From contig NZ_CP033334.1 of NCBI RefSeq assembly GCF_013170705.1, positions 62,001-126,000 on the forward strand: a stretch of DNA of 64,000 bases. The letters are read 5' to 3'. Both the position numbers and the translations under genes were made by a program. This document shows, one piece after another, positions 24,402 through 32,145 of the stretch (position 1 is the stretch's first letter; every line of letters starts with the position of its first letter). A model generated the notes under the pieces. That model made no database searches, was not told the DNA's origin, and saw nothing but the letters and a program-made list of their open reading frames with translations. The DNA is from Mesorhizobium loti. GTDB lineage: Bacteria > Pseudomonadota > Alphaproteobacteria > Rhizobiales > Rhizobiaceae.

Positions 24402-25931
24402 TTGGCTATCCCGGCCTCCAATTCCCCGCCAGACCCGACCCTCGTCGCTTTCAACCGCTTCGGGCTCGGGGCAAGGCTCGGCGACCGCGACAGGATTGCC
24501 GGCGACCCGCGCGGCTATCTGAAGGCGGAACTGCGGCAACCCGACATCGCCCTGATCCCGCTTGCCGATCCGGCCTATGGGGGCCTGCTGGGCAGCACAC
24601 CGGCCATCCAGGCCAGCATGGCGGCAAATGTCCAGCGCAAGCTCGACCGCGAACGCATGGCCGCGGCACAGCCGGCGATGGCAACGGCGAGCATCCAGAA
24701 CATGCCTGCCCAAGCCGCGCCGATCCAGCTCACGCCGGTCCAGAGCACACCGGTCCGGGTTGCGCCCGTCCAACCCACGCCGTCGCCCGCCGCGCCGCCA
24801 AAGCCAGCGGTTCCGCCGGTCGAGGCCACGCTGTTCCGCGCGGAAGCCCAGGCGCGCTTCGACAAGGCTCTGCGGTCCGATGCCGGCTTTGTCGAACGTC
24901 TGGTCTATTTCTGGTCGAACCATTTCTGCGTTTCCGTGGCCAAGGACAACCTCGTGCGGGCGAGCGCCGGTGCCTTCGAACGGGAAGCGATCCGCCCTTT
25001 CGTGCTCGGCCGTTTCGCCGACATGCTGATGGCCGTGGAGCGGCATCCCGCGATGCTGTTCTATCTCGACAACCAGCAGTCGATCGGCCCGGATTCGCGC
25101 GCCGGCAAGAACCGCCAGCGCGGCCTCAACGAGAACCTCGCCCGCGAGATCATGGAACTGCATACGCTCGGCGTCGGCAGCGGCTATACCCAAGCCGATG
25201 TCACCAGCTTCGCGCGCATCCTGACCGGCTGGACGATGGCCGGGCGTGAAGGTCGGCTGGGTGAACCCGGCAGTTCCGTCTTCAACGCCAATGCGCATGA
25301 GCCGGGTGACGCGGTGCTGCTCGGCAAGACCTATCCGGCCGGGGGCATGGCCCAGGCCGAGGCTGCGCTCAACGACATAGCCAGCCATCCGGCGACGGCG
25401 CGGCACATCGCCACCGAGCTTGCCCGCCATTTCATATCCGACGATCCGCCGCCGGCCGCGGTGGCGCGGCTGGCCAAGGTATTCGCCAAGAGCGACGGCA
25501 ATCTCAGGGCACTGGCCTCGACCCTTATCGATATGCCGGAGGCCTGGTCGACGCCATTGGCCAAGATGCGCTCGCCGTTCGACTACATCGCCGCCATCCG
25601 GCGGGCGGTCGGCCCGGGTGCGGCGAGCGATCCCGGCCAATCGCTCGGCTGGCTTAACGCGCTGGGCGAGCCGCTCTGGCAGCCACCGGGACCGAACGGC
25701 TTTTCCGACCAGGCGGACAGTTGGGCGTCGGCGGAAGGCATGAAGATCCGCCTCGACATCGCCTGGCAGGCGGCCCGTCAGGTCAAGGACATAGGCAATC
25801 CCAACGACATACTCGACGCCGTGATCGGGCCTTCCGCCTCGCCGGAGACGCGGCAGGCGATCGCCCGCGCCGAGTCCAGGCAGCAAGGCCTGGCGCTGCT
25901 GCTGATGGCGCCCGAATTCCAGAGACGATAG
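24402..25931 (+). CDS. DUF1800 domain protein
   Basis: A 509-aa protein of the DUF1800 family. Family marks include FNRFGLGARLGD near the start, LVYFWSNHFCVSV, RGLNENLAREIMELHTLGVG, SGYTQADVTSFARILTGWTM and the late FDYIAAIRRA. A Pro/Ala/Gln-rich insertion (residues about 75-140, QLTPVQSTPVRVAPVQPTPS) looks like a repeat-like linker. The start is a TTG at 24402 with GGAGAG upstream. No clear signal peptide is seen, unlike its DUF1501 partner. DUF1800 and DUF1501 genes are adjacent across many bacteria; a joint extracytoplasmic role is inferred but the activity is unknown. Confidence 0.88.
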   Translation: MAIPASNSPPDPTLVAFNRFGLGARLGDRDRIAGDPRGYLKAELRQPDIALIPLADPAYGGLLGSTPAIQASMAANVQRKLDRERMAAAQPAMATASIQNMPAQAAPIQLTPVQSTPVRVAPVQPTPSPAAPPKPAVPPVEATLFRAEAQARFDKALRSDAGFVERLVYFWSNHFCVSVAKDNLVRASAGAFEREAIRPFVLGRFADMLMAVERHPAMLFYLDNQQSIGPDSRAGKNRQRGLNENLAREIMELHTLGVGSGYTQADVTSFARILTGWTMAGREGRLGEPGSSVFNANAHEPGDAVLLGKTYPAGGMAQAEAALNDIASHPATARHIATELARHFISDDPPPAAVARLAKVFAKSDGNLRALASTLIDMPEAWSTPLAKMRSPFDYIAAIRRAVGPGAASDPGQSLGWLNALGEPLWQPPGPNGFSDQADSWASAEGMKIRLDIAWQAARQVKDIGNPNDILDAVIGPSASPETRQAIARAESRQQGLALLLMAPEFQRR

Positions 25932-25977
25932 CTCGAGCGATAGGTCCGGCGCCGACAACTCCCATGGAGATGAAGTC

Positions 25978-27237
25978 ATGAGCCTGCTGTGTGAAACCCC
26001 TCATCCCTCCCGCCGTGCCGTGCTGATGACCGGCGGCGCGCTGTTTGCCTGGGCCTATCTGCCCCGCTTCGCCCGCGCCGCCGACAATCGCGACCCACGG
26101 CTGATCGTCATCGTCCTGCGCGGCGCACTCGACGGCCTGTCGGCGGTCGGCCCGGTCGGCGATCCCGACTATGCCGGCCTGCATGGCGACATCGCTTTGT
26201 CGCTCACCGGCCCGCACGCGGCCCTGCCTCTCGATGGCTTCTTCGCCGTCAATCCGGCGATGCCGGTGTTCGCGCGGCTGTTCAAGGCAAGCCAGGCGGC
26301 GGTGGTGCATGCGGCCGCGACGGGCTATCGCGAACGCTCGCACTTCGACGGGCAGGATGTGCTGGAAAGCGGTTTTGCCGGACCCGGCCATGTCGCCACC
26401 GGATGGCTCAACCGGGCGCTGGAAAACCTGCCGGCGGGCGATCGCGTGGCCGCGCTTGGTGGTCTCGCCGTCGGCCCCTCGACGCCGCTGGTGATCCGCG
26501 GTGCTGCTCCCGTGCTCGGCTGGGCGCCGCAATCCCTGCCGGAGCCGGCCGGCGACCTCGCGGCGCGGGTTCTCGATCTCTACCAGCATCGCGATCCGGT
26601 TCTGGCGGTGGCGCTGCAAAAAGGACTAGATGCCGACCGCATGGCGCTGGACGACCAGATGGGCGGCAATGCGATGAAATCGAAGGGCGGGGCGATGAAG
26701 CCGAAAGGCGGCCTCGACAGCGCCGCCGGGATGCGGCAGGCCGCGCAAGGCGCCGCCAAGCTGATCGCCGCCGATGACGGTCCGCGTGCTGCCGCACTGG
26801 CCTTTGACGGCTGGGACACACATGTCAACGAAGGTGGCGCGACAGGCCGGCTCGCCACGCTGCTCGGCGGCCTCGACGGCGCCTTCGAGGAGTTCGAGAA
26901 GGGTCTTGGCGAACGCTGGAAGGACACGGCGATCGTCGCCATCACCGAGTTCGGGCGCACGGCACAGATCAACGGCACGGTCGGCACCGATCACGGCACC
27001 GGCACGGTGGTGCTGCTCGCCGGCGGCGCGATCAAGGGCGGCCGGGTCATCGCCGACTGGCCGGGCTTAAAGCCGGCTCAGCTTTACCAACAGCGTGATC
27101 TGGCCCCGACCAGCGATGTCAGGGCAGTGCTGAAGGGGTTGCTCGCCGACCAGTTCGGCCTTTCCGCGGCCGTGCTCGGTGACAAGGTGTTTCCGGAGTC
27201 CACGCAAGTGAAGCCGATGCGGGATCTCGTCGCCTGA
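25978..27237 (+). CDS. DUF1501 domain protein with Tat signal
   Basis: A 419-aa protein of the DUF1501 family, distantly related to sulfatases/alkaline phosphatases. The start SRRAVLMTGGALFAWAYLPRFARA is a twin-arginine signal, so it is exported folded. Family marks: LIVIVLRGALDGLS, ATGYRERSHFDGQDVLESG, AALAFDGWDTHVNEG, AIVAITEFGRTAQINGT, GTDHGTGTVVLLAGG. The D/H residues in the last segments correspond to metal-site positions of the alkaline phosphatase superfamily; catalysis has not been shown. A lysine/glycine/Met insertion GNAMKSKGGAMKPKGG occurs at about residue 225. Partner of the DUF1800 gene 46 bp upstream. Confidence 0.9.
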   Translation: MSLLCETPHPSRRAVLMTGGALFAWAYLPRFARAADNRDPRLIVIVLRGALDGLSAVGPVGDPDYAGLHGDIALSLTGPHAALPLDGFFAVNPAMPVFARLFKASQAAVVHAAATGYRERSHFDGQDVLESGFAGPGHVATGWLNRALENLPAGDRVAALGGLAVGPSTPLVIRGAAPVLGWAPQSLPEPAGDLAARVLDLYQHRDPVLAVALQKGLDADRMALDDQMGGNAMKSKGGAMKPKGGLDSAAGMRQAAQGAAKLIAADDGPRAAALAFDGWDTHVNEGGATGRLATLLGGLDGAFEEFEKGLGERWKDTAIVAITEFGRTAQINGTVGTDHGTGTVVLLAGGAIKGGRVIADWPGLKPAQLYQQRDLAPTSDVRAVLKGLLADQFGLSAAVLGDKVFPESTQVKPMRDLVA

Positions 27238-27249
27238 TGGCCCGAACGA

Positions 27250-27283
27250 AAAACACCCGCGCCGTTTCCGGAGCGGGTGTTCC
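27250..27283 (-). terminator. Terminator hairpin between convergent genes
   Basis: A 9-bp perfect stem (AACACCCGC/GCGGGTGTT) around a 12-nt loop; read on the minus strand it runs into TTTTT-like sequence, so it probably ends the leftward small gene at 27310 and may also slow transcripts from the DUF1501 gene. Confidence 0.7.
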
Positions 27284-27309
27284 GATCGCCCGTCTGATCG
27301 CTCGAGGGA

Positions 27310-27573
27310 TCACCAGCCCCAATAGCCGGGGTGCCAACGGTGGTGGGCCCAGAAGCCAGGATGCCAATGGCGCGCCGGCCGGATCATCATGCGGCGGTTC
27401 GGCACGCAATTGCCCCAACGGTTCATGTGCCAGCCGGGACCGCAGCGCCAGCCGACGGTCTCGATCGGCAAAGGGGCACTTGGCCTGGCCATCGGCATGG
27501 CTTGCGAGCCGGCGCCGGACAGCATCAAAGTGCCGGCCACCAGTGCAAAGGGCAGCAAGTATTTTGTGAACAT
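27310..27573 (-). CDS. Small secreted GCG_CRPN-type protein (copy 2)
   Basis: An 87-aa paralogue of the protein at 24009. It has a signal peptide (KYLLPFALVAGTLMLSGAGS), the two-Cys block WRCGPGWHMNRWGNCVPN and a Trp/His-rich tail (RHWHPGFWAHHRWHPGYW). The ATG at 27573 is preceded by GGAGA. Upstream TTT-C-A-C-G-G and GTTAGGG segments do not match the block in front of copy 1, so its control may differ. It lies leftward, convergent with DUF1501, so the two copies bracket the DUF1800/DUF1501 pair. Function unknown. Confidence 0.78.
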   Translation of the reverse strand: MFTKYLLPFALVAGTLMLSGAGSQAMPMARPSAPLPIETVGWRCGPGWHMNRWGNCVPNRRMMIRPARHWHPGFWAHHRWHPGYWGW

Positions 27574-27894
27574 GCGTTGTCTCCGTGGTTTCGTCCCTAA
27601 CCACCGTGAAACGCGGCGCACGGCCCAAACCCGTCGAAACGGGATGGATCACATCTTCGTCAGATCAGCACAGCGTTCCGGGCTCGGCACACAATGCCTC
27701 GCGATTCATACCGGCTGCGCCCGCCGAAGTTTCGATCGGCGGCGGCGCGGCTTCGTACTGACAGGACAGACCTCGACCTTTGCCGCACGGCAGATTGATC
27801 CAGATCAATGAGCGGTCCCGCGCTTGGGTTGATGGAGGCCAATTAACAGAAGTGCTCGGGCTGAAGGCCGGGTTAAGACCAGGAGATCATACCG
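27574..27894. other. Divergent intergenic region with an FNR/FixK-type box
   Basis: About 320 bp between the leftward GCG_CRPN gene and the rightward flavin-binding protein gene. Besides the palindrome at 27795-27808 nothing gene-like is supported; open frames here lack ribosome sites. Confidence 0.6.
27795..27808. promoter_or_regulatory. FNR/FixK-type binding site
   Basis: TTGATCCAGATCAA is a perfect TTGAT-N4-ATCAA palindrome, the consensus bound by FNR/FixK-class regulators under oxygen limitation. It is 86 bp upstream of the ATG at 27895, compatible with an activator site near -40 of a promoter for that gene. Confidence 0.8.
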
Positions 27895-28341
27895 ATGATG
27901 ATCCGCACGCTCTCTACCTTGGAATGCACGAAATTGCTGGCGGCCAACCGCACGGGCCATCTGGCATGCGCCAAGGACGCACAACCCTACGTCGTGTGCT
28001 TCAACTACGCCTATGCCGACAGTCACCTCTATGCATTCTCCCTGCCGGGTAAGAAGATCGACTGGATGCGGGCCAATCCCCTGGTGTGCGCCCAGGTGGA
28101 AGAACACACAAATAGGCGCGGATGGAGAAGCGTGATTGTCGACGGCCGCTATGAGGAACTGACGGATCGGATCGGCCACAAGGTTCAACGGGACCATGCA
28201 TGGTCTGTGTTGAGCAAGCACGCGGACTGGTGGGAGCCTGGCGCGCTCAAGCCTGTCACGCCTCCCGTATCAGACAGCTTGCCGCACGTCTTTTTCCGGA
28301 TCCTTGTCGAAAAGGTTTCTGGTCGGGAAGCAAGCGAATAG
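27895..28341 (+). CDS. Pyridoxamine 5'-phosphate oxidase-fold flavin-binding protein (NimA-like)
   Basis: A 148-aa protein of the split-barrel flavin-binding superfamily. Recognisable parts: LECTKLLAANRTGHLACAKDAQPYVVCFNYAYADSHLYAFS, then KIDWMRANPLVCAQVEE and WRSVIVDGRYEEL, the usual beta strands and the W-R-S-V-x-V-x-G-R-Y-E motif of NimA-like proteins, which bind FMN, F420 or haem. It may reduce or bind small oxidised compounds. AGGAG lies before ATG 27895, with a second ATG directly after it. A FixK-type box upstream predicts induction by low oxygen. A 133-bp convergent gap with an 8-bp hairpin (28424-28444) separates it from the aas gene. Confidence 0.85.
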   Translation: MMIRTLSTLECTKLLAANRTGHLACAKDAQPYVVCFNYAYADSHLYAFSLPGKKIDWMRANPLVCAQVEEHTNRRGWRSVIVDGRYEELTDRIGHKVQRDHAWSVLSKHADWWEPGALKPVTPPVSDSLPHVFFRILVEKVSGREASE

Positions 28342-28475
28342 GCGCCCGGCGCCGCCTCGCGCTGGCGGCGGATCCGGCTGATGGCGGCGTCGGCGCCTTG
28401 AGCGGAATCGAGCGCCGACAGTTCCCGGCCGAATTTCGGCCGGGCACGGGGCATGGGGGCGCTGTTGGCCTTTGA

Positions 28476-31400
28476 TCACGCAGCCTCGACCTTGGCGACC
28501 GGCACATCCTCCCCGCGCACCAGTTTGGTCACGCCAGCAAAATCGAGCTTGCCGGAGCCAAGCACCGGGACTTTCTGGACGACGCGCACTTCAGCGGGCA
28601 CCATGAGGTCCATGGCACCGTTCGCCTTGGCGAACGCCAGGAACTCTGTACGTGTGGCACCGAGTGCTTCGGTGATGAGAATGAGCTTTTCGCCCTTGCG
28701 CGCATCCGCCACAGCCGCCACGGCCGACAACGAGCCCTTCCATAATTCACCCGCCAGCACTTCGACGGCGGCGAGCGAAATCATCTCGCCACCGATCTTG
28801 GCGAAACGCTTGGCGCGGCCGCGAATGGTGATGAACCCTCCGTCGTCGACCGAGACGACGTCACCGGTGTCATGCCAGCCATCCGGCAGCGGTTCGAGCA
28901 CGCCCGGCTTCTCGGCGCGCAGATAACCCGCCATCACGTTGGGACCACGGACATGCAGCCGGCCGCCATCGTCGACACCGGGCACCGGATCGAGACGATA
29001 CTCCATGCCGGGCATGATCTTGCCGACACTGCCGGAGCGGTTGTACATCGGCGTGTTGATGGAGATCACCGGCGCGGTCTCGGTGACGCCATAGCCCTCC
29101 AGGATACGCACGCCGAACTTCTCCATATAGGTCATGCGTGTGGACGCCTTGACCGGTTCCGCGCCGGCAAAGCAATAGCGTATCGAGCGGAAGTCGTACG
29201 GGTGCGCGGTCCGCGCATAACCGCTGAGGAATGTATCGGTGCCGAAGATGATCGTCGCGTTGGATGCGTAGATCAGTTCCGGCACGATGCGGTAGTGCAG
29301 CGGCGACGGGTAGAAATAGACCGGCACACCCGAAATCAGCGGCAGCACCGTACCGGCCGTCATGCCGAAGGAATGAAAGATCGGCAGCACGTTGAACACC
29401 TTGTCGCCCGAGTGGAAGTCGATGCGCGAGGCCGCCTGCGCGGCGTTGGCCAGGATGTTGCGGTGGGTCAGTACAACGCCCTTCGGCGTGCCTTCCGAAC
29501 CCGAAGTGAACAGGATTACCGCCGGGTCGTTGGGCTTGCGCGGCGCGCGCGGCGTCGACTTGCGCAGCAGGCCGAGCAGCTTGTCCTTGAGACCGATCGT
29601 CTTGCGCAAATCGTCGAGCCAGACGATGTCGACCGAGCGACCGATTTCCTCGACCACCGCGCCGAGCTTTGCCTGCTCGACAAACGCGCGGGAGGTGAGC
29701 ACCGTGCGCACCTCGGCGGCCTTGCAGGCGGACAGTATGTTGGCGGCGCCTGCGGTGAAGTTGATCATCGCCGGCACCTTGCCCGCCGACATCACACCAA
29801 GCAGCGTCGCGCATGAGCCGTTGGCGTTGGGCAGCATGACGCCGAGCGTCCGCTGATCGGCATGGAGGTTCTTGAATTTCTCGCCAAGCACTGCGGCCGC
29901 CGTCAGCAGCTTGCCATAGCTTAACGAGCCGGTGACCGGATCCTGCACGGCGAGCCGTTTCATGCCACGTTCGTTCGCGGTCAGGATGATCTTTTCCAGG
30001 ACCGTCCTGTCGATGTCCTGGGTGCGGAAGACGAGATCGGACATGACCTGATAGAGGGCCGAACCCGCCGCGGCGCGGCGCTGGCGGCCTTTCAGCTCGG
30101 GCGGCACTTCCAGCTTGACCGGCTCCAGAATGGTCACCTTGACCTTCGGGAACAGGCGGCGGCGCACATGCTGCGACGTCAGCCGGGAGAAGGGGCTTTT
30201 CTCCAGGCCGTCGATGCGGATCGGCACAACCATCGAGCCGGTCTTGTCCGCCACCATGGCGGCTCCGTCATAGACCTTCATCAGCCCGCCGGTGACGGTA
30301 ATGCGGCCTTCGGGAAAGATGACCAGCGGATCGCCGCCCTGCACGATCTTGATCAGCGTGCGGGTCGACATCGGCTTGGCCGGATTGAGCGGCAAAGCAC
30401 GGGCGAGCTTCATGAACGGCTTCATCCACCAGGCCTGGGCAATGGTGTAGTCGATGGCGAAGACCGGTTCCTCATCGGTCAGCGTCAAGGCGAGCGGACC
30501 GTCGAGGAAGCTGACATGGTTGAGCGCCAGGATCGGCGCCTTGCCAGCCGCCTTGAGGTTCTCCATGCCCTCGACCTCAAGGCGCAGGAAGGCGCGGAAC
30601 AGGATGGAAACGAAGTCGCGGAACGCGTTGGTCGGCAGGAATTTCAGCATCAGCCAGGCTGCAATGGCATTGGCTGCGGCCAAGCCGAACAGGATGCCGC
30701 CAGTGGAGACTTTCGTCTGGATCACCGCGACAACAATGCCGCCGACCGTCATGAAGCCGGCATTGACGATGCTGACGGCGGCGACGACGCGGGCGCGGCG
30801 CGCTTCGGGCGACCAGGCCTGCACCGCGGCAAAGGTCGGCACGACGAGAAAGGCGCTGGCGATAGCCATGCCGGCGAGGTCGATCGCGACACGGATCGTG
30901 TTTGGCCCGGCGAAGAACAGGGCAAGGGTTTCGGCCCTCGGCGAGGGCTGCATGCTCCAGATGGTCCAGGCCAGATGCAGGCCGAACAGCGCCAGCAGCG
31001 CGGTGCCGACCGGCGCGGGCAGCAGCACGATGCGTCCCTGCGACATCCAGGCGGCAATGGCCGAGCCGATGGCGATCGAGACGGCAAAGACCGCGAGATA
31101 GACGGTGACGGCGATCTCGTTGCCGCCGAGCGAATCCTTGGTCAAGGTCGGCAGGATCGACAGTACGATGGCGCCGATCAGCCAGAACCATGAAGTCATC
31201 AGGCCGGCGCGCCAGATGCGCTTGTCAGTGCGCAACTCGCTGACCTGGCGCCAGGTCGAGCGGAAGATGTTCTTGTCGATGACAAGGTCGGGCGCTGCGG
31301 AACCCGTGGACGGGATGTAGCGGCTGACGAACCAGCAGCCGACCGCCAAGGCCATCATGATCGGCCCGAAGACCGCGACGCCGATGCCATCGGCCGAGAC

Positions 31401-31883
31401 GACGCCGCCGGCAATGGTGCCGCCGAGGATGGCGGCAAAAGTGGCCGACTCGATCCAGGCGTTGGCCTTGGGCAGTTCCTTGCGCTCGAGGTGATCGGGC
31501 AGGATGCCGTATTTGATCGGTCCGAACAGCGCCGAGATGATGCCGAACATCAGCAGGGCCGTCATCAGCACCGGGATCGACGACAGCGCGATGCCGGCGA
31601 CGGAGACAGCCGCGGCGGCAATCTCGGCGAATTTCAGCCGCCGGGCGATGAGGGCCTTGTCAAAGCGGTCGGCGATCTCGCCGCCAAGCGCGGACAACAA
31701 CAGGAAGGGCGCCATGAAGACGGCCCCCGCCAAAGTGACCAGCGAAGCCGCCTGATCGGCGGCCAGCGTGAAAAGAATCAGGAACACCAGCGTGTTCTTG
31801 AGGAAATTGTCATTGAAGGCGGACAGGAACTGCGTCCAGAACAGGGGCGCAAAGCGCCGGGACAACATCAGATGCGTGTTCAT
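28476..31883 (-). CDS. aas: LplT-PlsC-Aas fusion: lysophospholipid transporter / acyltransferase / acyl-ACP synthetase
   Basis: A 1135-aa inner-membrane protein with three parts. Residues 1-400 are a 12-span MFS-like LplT lysophospholipid flippase (SAFNDNFLKNTLVFLILF). Residues about 430-620 are a PlsC acyltransferase with the NH456-VSFLD motif (HX4D) and FPEGRITVTGG. Residues about 650-1130 are an AMP-forming acyl-ACP/acyl-CoA synthetase: ILFTSGSEGTPKGVVLTH, GYGVTETAPVIS, HDTGDVVSVDDGGF and the GKLDFAG lysine near the end. In E. coli lplT and aas are two genes; here transport and reacylation are fused. Start ATG 31883; ATG 31895 is possible. Three TGAAC-N3-GTTCA operators lie 150-220 bp upstream. 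Confidence 0.93.
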   Translation of the reverse strand: MNTHLMLSRRFAPLFWTQFLSAFNDNFLKNTLVFLILFTLAADQAASLVTLAGAVFMAPFLLLSALGGEIADRFDKALIARRLKFAEIAAAAVSVAGIALSSIPVLMTALLMFGIISALFGPIKYGILPDHLERKELPKANAWIESATFAAILGGTIAGGVVSADGIGVAVFGPIMMALAVGCWFVSRYIPSTGSAAPDLVIDKNIFRSTWRQVSELRTDKRIWRAGLMTSWFWLIGAIVLSILPTLTKDSLGGNEIAVTVYLAVFAVSIAIGSAIAAWMSQGRIVLLPAPVGTALLALFGLHLAWTIWSMQPSPRAETLALFFAGPNTIRVAIDLAGMAIASAFLVVPTFAAVQAWSPEARRARVVAAVSIVNAGFMTVGGIVVAVIQTKVSTGGILFGLAAANAIAAWLMLKFLPTNAFRDFVSILFRAFLRLEVEGMENLKAAGKAPILALNHVSFLDGPLALTLTDEEPVFAIDYTIAQAWWMKPFMKLARALPLNPAKPMSTRTLIKIVQGGDPLVIFPEGRITVTGGLMKVYDGAAMVADKTGSMVVPIRIDGLEKSPFSRLTSQHVRRRLFPKVKVTILEPVKLEVPPELKGRQRRAAAGSALYQVMSDLVFRTQDIDRTVLEKIILTANERGMKRLAVQDPVTGSLSYGKLLTAAAVLGEKFKNLHADQRTLGVMLPNANGSCATLLGVMSAGKVPAMINFTAGAANILSACKAAEVRTVLTSRAFVEQAKLGAVVEEIGRSVDIVWLDDLRKTIGLKDKLLGLLRKSTPRAPRKPNDPAVILFTSGSEGTPKGVVLTHRNILANAAQAASRIDFHSGDKVFNVLPIFHSFGMTAGTVLPLISGVPVYFYPSPLHYRIVPELIYASNATIIFGTDTFLSGYARTAHPYDFRSIRYCFAGAEPVKASTRMTYMEKFGVRILEGYGVTETAPVISINTPMYNRSGSVGKIMPGMEYRLDPVPGVDDGGRLHVRGPNVMAGYLRAEKPGVLEPLPDGWHDTGDVVSVDDGGFITIRGRAKRFAKIGGEMISLAAVEVLAGELWKGSLSAVAAVADARKGEKLILITEALGATRTEFLAFAKANGAMDLMVPAEVRVVQKVPVLGSGKLDFAGVTKLVRGEDVPVAKVEAA

Positions 31884-32031
31884 GGCGATTTCCATTTGGC
31901 GGAACCCTACGACGGCGTGCCGGAAGGCCCTGCGGGGTTGCAGGCGCTGTTTCAATCTCAGTGATATCAGTGAGCTGATTAAACTTCCTTACTGCGCTTG
32001 ATGCCCATCCATGGCTTTCGGCCGTCGGAAA

Positions 32032-32044
32032 TGAACATCGTTCA
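32032..32044. promoter_or_regulatory. TGAAC-N3-GTTCA palindrome 1
   Basis: TGAACATCGTTCA, a perfect 5-bp inverted repeat with 3-bp spacer, 149 bp upstream of the aas start. It looks like a TetR-type operator. Two identical half-site pairs follow. Confidence 0.7.
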
Positions 32045-32065
32045 CAATCGGAGCTTATCATTTTT

Positions 32066-32078
32066 TGAACAGCGTTCA
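32066..32078. promoter_or_regulatory. TGAAC-N3-GTTCA palindrome 2
   Basis: TGAACAGCGTTCA, same half-sites as the first copy, 34 bp away from it (start to start) and preceded by a T run. Confidence 0.7.
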
Positions 32079-32087
32079 AGCAAAAAA

Positions 32088-32100
32088 TGAACAACGTTCA
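32088..32100. promoter_or_regulatory. TGAAC-N3-GTTCA palindrome 3
   Basis: TGAACAACGTTCA, same half-sites, 22 bp from the second copy. The 22-bp step puts it about two helix turns away, on the same face of DNA as copy 2. Confidence 0.7.
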
Positions 32101-32145
32101 CCGCAGCTGGAAACAGCGGCGGCGGCCAACGCCGTTTATAAGGGG

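Noticed and set aside
24360..25979. A 539-codon minus-strand frame opposite the DUF1800 gene
   Set aside because: It has no ribosome site or recognisable domain, while the plus frame matches DUF1800 throughout.
28424..28444. Hairpin CCCGGCCG...CGGCCGGG as a terminator between convergent genes
   Set aside because: There is no T run on either strand and the GC-rich context makes such stems common; kept only as a remark in the neighbouring gene.
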